A DNA stretch of 18,908 nt from the NCBI GenBank assembly GCA_002335145.1, contig DDBV01000022.1:1-18908 (forward strand), in the 5' to 3' direction. A program made the position numbers and the translations under genes. The notes below the pieces were generated by a model that worked only from the letters and a program-made list of their open reading frames with translations, did not search any database and was not told the DNA's origin. Shown piece after piece: positions 8,631 to 18,001 of the stretch (its first letter is position 1; every line of letters begins with the position of its first letter). This DNA comes from Patescibacteria group bacterium UBA2023. GTDB taxonomy: Bacteria > Patescibacteriota > Gracilibacteria > BD1-5 > UBA2023.

Positions 8631-11600
8631 ATGTCCGATTTTCAGCCCAAGCGTATTCCCGTGGTGCGATCCAGACGGCAGGCTCTTCCCAAGATTCCCG
8701 GTGCTTCCGCAGGGCGGATCATGGGGATACTCTTCCTCTTTGTCACACTCGGACTCGCTCTCGGACTCGGGGGAATTTATGCGGTTTTTCTCTCGGATCT
8801 CCCATCCGTCTCCACGCTCGAAGACGATATTCTTCCGGAGAGCTCGATCATCTACGACCGCGAATGAAACGAGCTCTATAATCTCTACTCCGAGGAGAAA
8901 CGTCGCTACGCGAAATACTCCGCCATCGACCAGGATATGGTTCATGCCATTGTCGCTGCCGAGGATAAAACCTTTTTCGAGAACGCGGGAATCGATTTTC
9001 GGGGGCTTGTCCGCTCGGTTCTATCCTATGCGACTGGTCGTACGGAGCGCATTTCCGGGACTTCTACCATCACTCAGCAGCTCATTCGCAATGTCTTTCT
9101 TACGAACGAGCGTTCGCTCGATCGTAAGGTCAAGGAGATGTACCTGTCCTTTCTTATTACGAGCAAATATTCCAAGGAGAAGATCCTCGAGATCTACCTC
9201 AACAAGATTAGCTTCGGAAGCAATGCTTATGGCGTAGAGCAGGCTTCGCGCACGTTTTTCTGAAAATCCGTTGCCGATATATCGCCGCTCGAAGCATCCG
9301 TTCTCGCCTCCATTCCCAAGGGGCCGACCTACTATTCCCCGTATACCCAGCGTCTCAGGCTCGTTGGAGGACTCTCTGTGGTTTCCCAGACTGATACGAG
9401 CAACGAGGTTCGTATCGATACGCCCGAGCAGTTCGAGCGGTTCAAGCCGCTTGTGGATGCGTTCCGATCCTTCGTGACGAATTTGCGGTTCGAGTCGGTC
9501 AGCTCCGACTCGCTCAAGGTTTGCGGTATAGATGAGCGGCTCTTGGCCGAAGATTACGGTGTCCGCGATGGATGTGCCGGACTCGATTATCCCGATCTTC
9601 TCTCATTTCTCGGGAATATCCGTATTCCGTACGATGCTGTCGTAAGTGAGGCAGCTGACTCCGAATTGTCGGACTTTGCCCTGCACTACACGACTGGTCG
9701 CAAGGACTTCGTACTCGGACGCATGTTCCAGGATGGGTATATCGACGCGTCCGCCTACGCCGCATCGGTCGTTGACGCTGTGACGTACCAATTCGTGCCG
9801 TACCGGGAAGATATTAAAAATCCTCATTTTGTCTTCTACGTGCAGGAGTATTTGGAGCGTGAATATGGGACCGACTTTCTCGATCAGGGGGGACTCAAGA
9901 TCTATACCACTCTCGATCCGAAGCTCCAGAACAAGGCTCAGGAACTCGTGACCGCCCAAGCCACGAAGAATGCTACAGCCTACGCCGCGAAGGATGCCGG
10001 CCTCGTGGCAATTGATAATGCGAGCGGTCAAATACTAGCCATGATCTGAGGAACTGATTATTTCGGCGAGAGTGAGGGATCGCGCGTCAACGTTATGACG
10101 GCCCGACGTCAGCCGGGATCGTCATTCAAGCCGCTCGTCTTCGCGCTCGCGATGTCGAAGTATCCCATCGGACCGGATACGCCGATCTACGATGTACGGA
10201 CCGAATTCGGGAATTGGGAGCCGAAGAACTTCGATGGATCGTTTCTCGGACGAATGTCCATTCGCCGTTCGCTCGGATATTCTCGCAATATTCCCGCGAT
10301 CAAGATGCTCGATATCGCCGGGGGTGAGGCCGCCATGGTTCCATTTGCTAATTCGCTCGGCATCGCATCGCTCAAAACTGGGATGGGGTACGGCCTCCCA
10401 ATGGCCATAGGAACGGCCGAACTCGAACCGCTCGAACTCGCCCAGGCATACAGCGTTCTCGCGAGTGGCGGAAAGAAGCGCGATGCTACACCGATTCTTC
10501 GGATTGTGGACAGCCGTGGAAACACGCTCGATCCGGGCATTGCGAAGCCGACACAGGTATTGTCGGAGGCGGTTGCATACCTCCTCTCCGATATCCTTTC
10601 CAATCCGAACAATCGCCCGACAGAATACTGGAACAACGCCCTCACAATCCCGGGCCACACGGTCGCCGCCAAAACAGGAACATCAAATGCTGATGTGAGC
10701 GTAGGGAATACCAAAAAAATCCTGCCGCGCGACCTGTGGACGGCCGGATACTCGCAGGATATCACGACGATCGTCTGGACGGGGAATCTCGATGGAACCC
10801 CTGCCAATGCCAAGGCCGATGGTCTCTCGTCATCCGCGCCGATCTGGAAGGAATTTATGAAATTCGCACTTGCGGGCAAGACCGATCGTCCGTTTGACCC
10901 ACCCGAGTCCGTCTATACAGCGGTCATTTCCAATGTCACAGGGAAGCTCGCGAGCTCTGCGACGCCCGATTCTTTTCGCGTCCGTTCGCGGTTCGCGGTG
11001 GAGCCTACCGAATTCGACAGCTCAAGCCAGGAGATCGAGATTGATTCGCTTTGCAATGGGAAGGTGACTGATGCGACCCCTCCCGAATCCGTGACGCGCG
11101 GAATTCTCATGGATGTGACGCCCGTGATAGAGGGGATGCGCCCCGCCTGGAAGCGAGCGATTGAGAATCTCGCACGATCGAGTCTCTCGGAGGCCGAGAT
11201 CTCGCAGGTAGGCCGGGCGATCATCGTTGATTACGATCCGTCCGAAGTCTGCCCCCGACCCAAGGCAAGCCTCTCGAATATCTCTGTCTCCTCCACGTTC
11301 GGACAAAATGCCGTGCAGGCACTTGGATCAAACCATGTGTGGATCGACTATGTTGCCGATAATCCGATCGTCCGACTCGAAATTCGCCGCGGAGATACGC
11401 TCGTGCGTTCCATTCCCATAGAAGGCGAACAACGCTCTGGATCATTCGTAGACAATGCCATGTTTTTCGGACCAGAGTTCTCTGGACCACAGACGATGCG
11501 AGTCATCGCTGTCGACCGCTACGGATATACAAAAGAGGAGTCATCGACCGTCTCGTTCGAGTCTGATAGATCCGCTCCTGAGATCGTCCTCCTGAATCCT

Positions 11601-11867
11601 GTCGATGGAGACCGATCGATTTCCGTCTACGAGGACCAGTTCTTCAATCTCCGTTTCCGCGTGGATGATGCGAGCACCGTGACAGCAGTGAATCTCTACC
11701 TCAATGACCAGCTCTTTCGAATTCTCGGTGATGGTCGCGACTTCAGTCTCCCGATCAACGATGTCAACGACTTCGATATCGGTATCCATACGCTCGGGAT
11801 TGAGGCGATCGATGCTGCACGAAATCGCGGGTACGAGGAGGTTCGACTCGAAGTCCTTGCGCGGTAG
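8631..11867 (+). CDS. bifunctional class A penicillin-binding protein (code 25, three TGA)
   Basis: Polymerises lipid II into glycan strands and cross-links them, outside the membrane. One 1078-residue frame contains TGA at codons 79, 211 and 473, each at a conserved Gly position. Order: basic N-terminus, membrane helix (about 30-54), GT51 transglycosylase with EDKTFF (catalytic Glu111), SGTSTITQQLIRN, RKVKEMYLS and ILEIYLNKISFG. An insert of roughly 100 residues (about 250-355) contains a Cys pair (VCGIDERL...DGCAG). The transpeptidase follows with SSFK (nucleophile Ser497, Lys500), SRN (551-553) and KTG (681-683). After about 885 comes a beta-rich C-terminal extension that looks like one or two Ig-like domains. 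The standard code would split this gene into four pieces. It is co-transcribed with the LCP gene, 27 bases upstream. Confidence 0.97.
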
Positions 11868-11875
11868 GGATTCTT

Positions 11876-11912
11876 GCAGAGCCGGTAGAAACCGGGATCT
11901 GCCCGATTTTTT
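11876..11912 (+). terminator. terminator after the PBP gene
   Basis: GCAGA and CCGGT (11876-11886) pair with ACCGG and TCTGC (11891-11902) around an AGAA loop, interrupted by a small bulge. An alternative stem CGGG/CCCG (11893-11905) sits directly before six T at 11907-11912. It ends the LCP-PBP operon. Confidence 0.75.
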
Positions 11913-11942
11913 GGCGGTGGACCATCGCATAGCGTAGAAGTG

Positions 11943-11970
11943 TTGTAACTCCAGGCTTTTTCTCTATAAT
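11943..11970 (+). promoter_or_regulatory. promoter of the dedA-DUF268-fucosyltransferase operon
   Basis: TTGTAA at 11943-11948, 16 bases, then a perfect TATAAT at 11965-11970 followed by CCTGCC. Predicted leader about 25 bases. Confidence 0.8.
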
Positions 11971-12001
11971 CCTGCCGTATTCATCCGCCCCAGACGATCC
12001 A

Positions 12002-12610
12002 ATGGACCTCATCGATACCGTCTCTTCCTGGCTTGCGTGGCTCGTCAGCCACGTGGACTATCTCACGATCTTCCTCATGATGACGCTCGAGGCGTCGTTT
12101 ATTCCCTTTCCATCCGAGGCCGCAATGATCCCCGCAGGATACCTTTCCGCGGAGGGCGTGCTTAACCCGCTTTTTGCGTTTGCATCAGGACTGTGTGGTG
12201 TTGCGGTCGGCTCCACGATCAATTACCTTATTGGTCGGTATATTGGGCGAACTTTTATCTTGCGGTACGGACGCTACTTTCTGATCTCGCAGGAATCGTA
12301 TGAGCGTTCCGAGGCTCTTTTTGCACGCAATGCCGTGCTCTTTACGTTTGTCGGTCGACTCATTCCCGCGGTTCGGCAGCTCATCTCTATACCCGCTGGC
12401 ATGGCGCGGATGCCATTCGGTCTCTTCATGGCTGTTACGCTCGCGGGGGCGGGCATCTGGTGCGCGATTCTCATGGGTCTCGGATATGTTTTCGGACGCA
12501 ATGAGGCGGTCATCATGCAATACCTGAAGGATTTTTCACTCGGGATTGTTGGCATTATCGTGATCATGCTCCTTATTTGGATTATTCGCACCCTAAGACA
12601 TCGTCCATAA
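12002..12610 (+). CDS. DedA family (SNARE-associated) membrane protein
   Basis: Polytopic inner-membrane protein of the DedA superfamily; characterised members recycle or flip undecaprenyl phosphate and other phospholipids, the carrier needed for cell wall and glycan synthesis. The 202-residue product has the family signatures: an N-terminal half with E-ASFIPFPSEAAMIPAGYL, a Gly-rich re-entrant stretch (GVAVGSTINYLIGRYIGR), then FVGRLIPAVRQLISIPAGMARMPF, whose Gly-Arg-x-x-Pro and Arg residues are typical, and a last membrane helix (IVGIIVIMLLIWII). It is first in an operon with two surface-glycan genes, which fits lipid-carrier recycling. The exact substrate cannot be inferred. No in-frame TGA. 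Confidence 0.93.
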   Translation: MDLIDTVSSWLAWLVSHVDYLTIFLMMTLEASFIPFPSEAAMIPAGYLSAEGVLNPLFAFASGLCGVAVGSTINYLIGRYIGRTFILRYGRYFLISQESYERSEALFARNAVLFTFVGRLIPAVRQLISIPAGMARMPFGLFMAVTLAGAGIWCAILMGLGYVFGRNEAVIMQYLKDFSLGIVGIIVIMLLIWIIRTLRHRP

Positions 12611-12645
12611 GCGTTCTTTCCTTTCGATTCCTGTTTTTTTCCATC

Positions 12646-13470
12646 ATGCCCCTCAAACGTCGCATCTCCGTCTCGCCCCGTCTTTCCATTCTTGGCGGAC
12701 TGTTCGTGAGTTTTGTCGAGTTTTTCCGATTCCGTCCGATCCGCTGGATGAGTCTGTTTTTCGATTACGTCCGAGATTTCTCTACCTACCGCCGAACGAA
12801 TACCCACGCGCTGCTCTCAAACGATCGGATTGTCTGGTATCCATGCCTCGGCGATGCAGAGGTGTCGAACCCCGTAGAGCCCATTTACTTCACGCAGTCC
12901 TGCTGGTGCGCGCGCAAGGTGTTCGATGCTGCCCCCGAGCGACACGTTGATGTCGGATCGAGCGTTGTCATGCTCGGGATCATCGCTCAGGGTGTGCCAA
13001 CCGTCTTCGTGGATATTCGCGACCTCCCTATGGTCGTGCCGGGCCTGACGTATGTAGAAGGATCGATCCTCTCTCTGCCATTCGAGGATGCTTCCATCGA
13101 GAGTCTCTCATCGATCTGCGTCATCGAGCATATCGGACTCGGACGCTACGGTGATCCGATCGATTCGGACGGGAGCGAGAAAGCTCTTGCCGAGCTCGCC
13201 CGTGTCCTCTCCGATGACGGAGACCTCTATATTACCGTGCCGGTCGATGATACCGACCGTATCTACTTTAACGCGCATCGTGCCTTCACTCCTACGCGAC
13301 TCGCCGACCTGTTTACCGAGAACAGGCTCCAGTCCGTAGAATCACTCTATCTCTACGATACCGATCTTGGTGCCATGTGGCTTCCGGAGCGCGGATTTGG
13401 AACGGGATTCTACCATCTGCGAAAAACGAGCATCAATGACACAGGAAACGATGGAGAACTCGAAGGATAA
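12646..13470 (+). CDS. DUF268 family protein, methyltransferase-like
   Basis: A 274-residue protein of the DUF268 family, which has a class I S-adenosylmethionine methyltransferase-like fold and often lies in polysaccharide clusters. The match is strong: HVDVGSSVVMLG (SAM-binding loop), VFVDIRDL, then SLSSICVIEHIGLGRYGDP, ELARVLSDDGDLYITVPV and FNAHRAFTP. The N-terminal 50 residues are hydrophobic and basic and may associate with the membrane. The ATG at 12646 is chosen; an upstream start would overlap dedA. It lies 35 bases after dedA, and its last 35 bases overlap the fucosyltransferase gene, so the two may be translationally coupled. The acceptor is unknown; a sugar is plausible. No in-frame TGA. 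Confidence 0.85.
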   Translation: MPLKRRISVSPRLSILGGLFVSFVEFFRFRPIRWMSLFFDYVRDFSTYRRTNTHALLSNDRIVWYPCLGDAEVSNPVEPIYFTQSCWCARKVFDAAPERHVDVGSSVVMLGIIAQGVPTVFVDIRDLPMVVPGLTYVEGSILSLPFEDASIESLSSICVIEHIGLGRYGDPIDSDGSEKALAELARVLSDDGDLYITVPVDDTDRIYFNAHRAFTPTRLADLFTENRLQSVESLYLYDTDLGAMWLPERGFGTGFYHLRKTSINDTGNDGELEG

Positions 13471-14425
13471 TATTTCTGCTGCAGATCATCCGACCAAAAC
13501 CGTCTCGATTCTTTACCATAACAACGGACGTCTCGGAAATCAGCTCTGGCTCTATGCGAGCGTTCTTGCATACGCATTTCATGAGGGGTGCTCCGTGGAG
13601 AATCCGAGCTTTTTCGAGTATGCCCGGTACTTCCGCATGGAGTGCGTGCAGTGATGGCGGAAGCGAGCATTCTTCGATACGTATAACTGGCATCGGGATC
13701 GGCGGATCGGTAGGGTCTTCTACTTCATCTATGTTTGGTTCGTGCGCGTGTCCCGTTGGGGGAATATTCTCCGTGTGCGCCATACTCCAGAAAACTCCGT
13801 CCCTTTTTACCTGCCGCCAACCCAGCGACTCAATGCGCTCTACCCACGCCACGAGCATCGTCTGCGCGAGTGGGATAGGGAAACACTCTTCTTCGATGGC
13901 TGGCTCTTCAGGAATCCCGAGGGAATCCTCGGATACCGTGCTCGTATCCGTGAGTACCTCCGTCCGAACGAATCCATCGAGCGGTCCGTGACAGGATTCA
14001 TGACAGGTGTTCGCGAGATCTACCAGCATGTTGTCGGTGTGCATATCCGTCAGGGTGATTACCGTCACCACGATGGAGGAAAATACTATATTGCCCCTCG
14101 CGACATCGCGAGGATCTTGACCGACTATCTCCACCGGACCGAGCGAAAATACGTTGGGTTCGTGCTGTGTTCGGACGAATCGCTCGATGCCGCGGACTTC
14201 GCGGGACTTCCGGTGGTGTTCGCTCGTGGCAGCGAAGTATCCGACCTCTTCACACTCGCGGCATGTGACCTCATCATAGGATCAAATAGCACCTACGGTG
14301 CGTTCGCCTCGTACTATGGAGACGTGCCCTTTTTGGTGTTCTCCCGGGGGCCGACGGACTGGAGTGGAATCGATGCCAAGTGCGGGTATGAGGAGAATAA
14401 AAATGCAACCATGGTATGTTACTAA
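13436..14425 (+). CDS. alpha-1,2-fucosyltransferase-like glycosyltransferase, GT11 (code 25, one TGA)
   Basis: Likely transfers fucose (or a related deoxysugar) from a GDP-sugar onto a surface glycan. The N-terminal NGRLGNQLWLYASVLAYA corresponds to the GT11 motif GGLGNQMFQYA, and VVGVHIRQGDYRHHDGGKYY to the HIRRGDY motif that binds GDP-fucose. Later motifs also fit (VLCSDE, DLFTLAACDLIIGSNSTYGAFASYYG). The frame is broken under the standard code by TGA at 13652-13654 (codon 73, CVQ-G-WRK); under code 25 it is continuous at 329 residues. Two starts are possible, ATG 13436 or ATG 13451; the second has AGGAAA just upstream. Both overlap the end of the DUF268 gene. Sugar specificity is inferred from family resemblance only. 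Confidence 0.85.
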
Positions 14426-14452
14426 AACACAAAAATTCCTCTTGATTTTTGC

Positions 14453-14501
14453 GAAAAAAGATTATCCTCTCCATCTCTTTTTGGGAGGATATTCTTTTTT
14501 C
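14453..14501 (+). terminator. terminator-like hairpin after the fucosyltransferase
   Basis: Seventeen-base arms (14453-14469 and 14485-14501) pair with one internal T-T mismatch; the 3' arm contains six T. The outer arms are A/T runs, so it would also work on the other strand. It ends only nine bases before the next start codon, leaving no room for a promoter between them. Confidence 0.7.
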
Positions 14502-14509
14502 TCGTGCCT

Positions 14510-15145
14510 ATGCATTCTGCTGCCGCATCCGCACAAGACCCTCGTAGACACTGGGACATCGCGAACGACCCCTTTCCCTTCTCGGCCGTGGGAGACGGCC
14601 CCGCACCGGCCGATATGAATCGGGAGCGTGTTGCTGTCGCGCTCGAACGCGTTATACATCTTCGGAATACACCATCCGATCGCCTTGCTCCACTGATGCC
14701 GGATATTCACGAGCATGTTGTTGAATTGCGCCTAAATGCGGGCCAGGCGATCCATCGGCTTCAGGGGCTCGACCAACTCGTCCGGTCTCTTGCCGTCACA
14801 ATGCTTTGTGATCTCGCTTCGTTTCAGGATCTTTCAGAGGCTTCGCGTCAGAGTGTCGATCGGCGAATCCGCGAATATGCGAGGCTCATTTCCCGCTTGC
14901 TTCGGGCAATCGACCTCATCTTGAGTAATCGTCTCGACGAATCTCGCGCCACCCATGTCATTGACTCAACGCGGTATTATATCCTGGCGTTTTTTGCGAG
15001 AGCCTCGGCATTTAATGGAGACGATCCAGAAGCATGGACGAATACATGACATCGAGCTTCTTCGAGTAAGCCTGGAGCGAGTGGTTTTCTCGAGCATGTA
15101 TCGCGCCTTTTTGGCCGTATCGGATGAAGGAGTCGGGATCGCTAA
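14510..15145 (+). CDS. hypothetical helical protein, 211 aa (code 25)
   Basis: Not recognised. The N-terminal 40 residues are Ala/Pro-rich and probably disordered; the rest looks alpha-helical, with regular Leu, Arg and Glu spacing (NRERVAVALERVIHLR, RRIREYARLISRLLRAIDLIL). No signal peptide or clear membrane helix. Under the standard code it would stop at TGA 15047-15049 (codon 180); under code 25 it reads on to TAA at 15143-15145, passing a second TGA (codon 206) and overlapping the convergent GT4 gene by 134 bases. The start ATG 14510 lies nine bases after a terminator-like hairpin. A weak promoter (TTGATT at 14442, TATCCT at 14463, 15-base spacer) overlaps that hairpin. Confidence 0.55.
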
Positions 15146-16166
15146 GGAGCTCCATGATGCTCTGTGCGAGGTTTTCCGCATCGCCTTCGCGAAATATCTT
15201 GCCGTGCTCACCGATGACTTCTGGAATTGCTCCCGAGTCAGATCCAATAACTGGCACGCCCGAGGCCATACTTTCTACGATCACGCGACCGAATTGCTCT
15301 TTCCAGAAGTTTGTTGATCGTGAGGGGATAACGAGAAAGTCGATCTTTGTGAAAAAATCCTCGGCGAGACGATCGGCTGATACGCGCCCGATAAATTCCA
15401 CGTCCACTCATTGGTTCTTTGCGATGTCCGCGAGAGATTCTTTGCGCGGTCCTTCGCCTGCAGCGAGGATAGATATGCGGTCGCGGTCGAGCCGATGAAC
15501 GGCGTGAATGAGGTCCTCAAGTCATTTCTCATCGACCATCCGACCAATGAATCCGATCCGTACGTTGCCCGTGGGCGGAAGATGCTCGCGGAAAGGAAAG
15601 AGTGCGAGATCGCACGCGAATCCCGAGCCGAATACTTGCTTCGGTTCGCCGAATTTCCGAGCTTCGTCCACGGCTTCGCGATTCACTGCGAACACCGCAT
15701 CTATTCGTGCGAGATTCCATCGTCCTACCCAGGAGAACGGAAAACGGTACCAATCGAGATTCTCGAAGGAGAAATTCACGATTCGTGAGGGAATTCGAAG
15801 AAATCGCAGTGTTGCGATAGCTTGGGTGAGAGTGGGGGAGAATACCTCGGAACAGGCATGCACGACATCTGGCCGAATCTCCCGCAGCACCCGCGCGAGC
15901 GCGATCGGTCGGTAGAGTGTGCGCGCGTATCGGTGTGTTGGGTGCAGGAGAGGGAGTGTGACAATGCGGACATTCGGAGCTGCGGCTTGCCGCTCAGCGG
16001 CAGACACGGTTTTTTCGGCGATGCCGAGATTCGGGAATCCGACTCGTTCGGGCGTGACGACCGTGATATTGTAGCGGTCGGAGAGGAGTTCGAATGTCTT
16101 GAGGAGAAAATCCGTATCCACGGCGAGTGCAGGGTAGAGGAAGAGAATCTTCGGTTTAGCGGTCAT
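15012..16166 (-). CDS. GT4 family glycosyltransferase (code 25, two TGA)
   Basis: A GT-B fold retaining glycosyltransferase of 384 residues, probably adding a sugar to a lipid-linked surface glycan in the cytoplasm. The N-terminal domain starts PKILFLYPALAVDTDFLLKTFELL and contains PDVVHACSE; the C-terminal domain starts with VRIGFIGRMVDEKG. The donor-binding ExxxxxxxE motif is in KEQFGRVIVESMASGVPVIGSDSG. TGA codons at 215 (VDEK-G-LEDLI) and 253 (KNQ-G-VDVEF) fall where GT4 enzymes commonly have Gly; under the standard code the gene breaks into three parts. Its ATG overlaps the stop of the upstream GT4 gene by 11 bases, so the two are one operon and likely coupled. The 3' end overlaps the convergent 211-aa gene. 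Confidence 0.93.
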
Positions 16167-17322
16167 GGTGCGTAAGAGAGGATTCTAGTATATCGAGCGT
16201 CTGAGCGAGGGAGAAGTGGGTCCGGGCTACGTCGCGAGCATGTCGTCGGTAGGAGTCCGGATTTCCTGCGATTATCGTGATCGCTCGGGCGTAGTCCAAG
16301 GGGTCAAAAGAATCAACAACGATCCCGGCATCGCCAAGTACGTCCTTTGGGACACGACATCCAACAGAGAGGATACAGGGGAGTCCCGAAGCGAGCGATT
16401 CCGCCACCACGAGCGGTCGGCCTCATTCATCGAGCGATGGCGAGATGAATACATCCGCTGCGGCGAGTGTCTCGAATTTATCTCTCCCTGTGAGTGTGCC
16501 GAGAAACCGCACGGAGTCTTCGAGTCAGAGAGTGCGCGCGAGCGATTGTGCCGACTCTCGCGCGCCATCATCTGGTCCGACAATGAGTAGAATCGAGTCC
16601 GGATGTGTTTCGTGGAATCGTGTAAATGCCCGAATCGCGATATCGGGATGCTTGAGTGGATGGAGTCGCCCCAGAAACATGCACACGAACGTGCTCGTTG
16701 AGATTCCGAGATTCGTCCGGGCGGCAGGTCGGTCGATGATGGGGATCGCGTCCATGTCGATTCCGTTGCCGAGCGTCACGGTCCTTGCACGGGACTCCAC
16801 CGAGAGAATATCATCATGCTCCCCATCCGATATGGCATATACGGCGAATGCGTCCCGGAGGTACGGGCGGATCTTTTCGAGGAGCCACTGTTTTATGTGT
16901 GAATGTCTGAGAGTGACGCGAGCATGACTCATGGTGCCATGTGGCATGATGGCATAGGGAATACCTGATTTATTCGCATGGTGGAGCGCACGGAACGTGA
17001 GCCAGGTGTAGATGTCGTGGACGATCACTCGATCAAATTCACTGATATTCTCACGGGTCCAACGGTCGAATCCGATGGGGGAGTAGATATTGGAGCGGTT
17101 CGCGAGGAAATTCGAGATATTCGGGAATCGAATCACCCGTACCCCGTTGATCGTGTCTTCCCGGGTCGGGTTGCGCGAGTCGCGGTTGTGAGCATCGGTC
17201 GTGATGACGGTCACATCGTGGCCGCGCTGAGCGAGCCCCGAGGCATGATCCTCGGTCACACGCACGATCCCACCATAGGCATAGGCGGGGGCGTACCAGG
17301 GAGTGACAAGGAGGATACGCAT
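16156..17322 (-). CDS. GT4 family glycosyltransferase (code 25, two TGA)
   Basis: A second GT-B glycosyltransferase, 388 residues. The N-terminal domain has MRILLVTPWYAPAYAYGGIVRVTEDHASGLAQRGHDVTVIT, with the Gly-rich acceptor-side loop, and later PYAIMPHGTMSH. The C-terminal domain has VTLGNGIDMD, FVCMFLGRLHPLKHPDIAIRAF and the donor motif DEGGRPLVVAESLASGLPC. TGA codons at 266 (ARTL-G-LEDSV) and 300 (LDE-G-GRPLV) restore the frame; the second gives the EGG loop found in GT4 enzymes, strong support for Gly. It is the first gene of a two-gene operon behind its own promoter. The sugar is unknown. Together with the fucosyltransferase it suggests a branched surface polysaccharide or O-glycan pathway, although no flippase or polymerase is in the window. 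Confidence 0.93.
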
Positions 17323-17361
17323 GGGAATAATCTCTGATAAGCCGAATACGTTACTTCATGA

Positions 17362-17389
17362 ATTGTATGAAAGGTTTATTCTTCTCCAA
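17362..17389 (-). promoter_or_regulatory. promoter of the two-gene GT4 operon
   Basis: On the minus strand, TTGGAG (17384-17389), 16 bases, then TACAAT (17362-17367). The leader would be about 33 bases. It abuts the terminator of the gene upstream. Confidence 0.65.
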
Positions 17390-17390
17390 T

Positions 17391-17416
17391 AAAAAATCCC
17401 CCCGCTCGGGAGGATT
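17391..17416 (-). terminator. terminator after the polytopic membrane protein
   Basis: Nine-base arms (17395-17403 and 17408-17416, one G-T pair) around a four-base loop; on the minus strand the stem runs into six T (17391-17396). Confidence 0.85.
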
Positions 17417-17433
17417 TGTCTCGATTCTGATGG

Positions 17434-17949
17434 TTAGTGAGACATGGAAGGCATGGACGAAGCATCCACATCCATTGGCACATATCCGAGCACGTCCGGA
17501 GAGAGCATTCCGAAAATCATGGCGATATGGGCGACCACGAGAAAGACTCCGACCGCCATCGCATGGTACTTGAGGTGGTTTTCTTCTTCTTTCTCGGATT
17601 TTGATCTTTTGAGATCGAGCCAAGCTATGGCAACGAGGGGAAGTACTCCTGCCAAGTAAAATCCAACGGCAATGATGTCAGCAGCTCATCGCCACCCACC
17701 TGTGGACGTGAGAGGTATAACCGCCGCGAACATGAGATGGATAAATACTCCGATGAAGTAGATTCCACCAATAATTCCAGCAGTCCGAGAAAGGATGCGA
17801 ATCCATGCTGGGCACGAAGCGCGCATGAAAAGGATAGCGAGCTCCGTGATGGCAACGGTCTCGGCCAATACCACAGGAATGACCATGAACACTATGAGGT
17901 TCCATGGTTGATTGGAGGCAAGAAGCTCCATGTAGTGAGTCATTTGCAT
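17434..17949 (-). CDS. four-helix membrane protein, DUF6803-like (code 25, one TGA)
   Basis: A 171-residue inner-membrane protein with four hydrophobic segments at about 17-40, 54-80, 88-111 and 129-149. TGA at codon 88 (GGWR-G-AADII) splits it under the standard code. The N-terminus MTHYMELLASNQPWN and the VILAE/AITELAILF and TGGWRGAADIIAVGFYL stretches resemble a small conserved membrane family that I recall as DUF6803; this naming is from memory and tentative. Glu30, Glu36, His71 and His141 lie inside or at the edge of helices, as in proteins that handle metal, haem or protons. The C-terminus is Met/Ser/His-rich (SSMPSMSH). It follows the secreted-protein gene by 52 bases and probably shares its promoter. 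Function unknown. Confidence 0.8.
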
Positions 17950-18001
17950 AGTGAGTTGCGGTGATAAATGAGAACAAACAAAAAAGAGTTTTTATCTCAT
18001 T

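Noticed and set aside
8865..10049. TGA as tryptophan (code 4) or selenocysteine
   Set aside because: Sites align to Gly in conserved motifs, TGG is used for Trp throughout, and there is no SECIS-like context.
8631..11867. PBP as a pseudogene with three nonsense mutations or frameshifts
   Set aside because: All breaks are TGA in the same frame at Gly positions, all catalytic motifs are intact, and unrelated genes show the same pattern.
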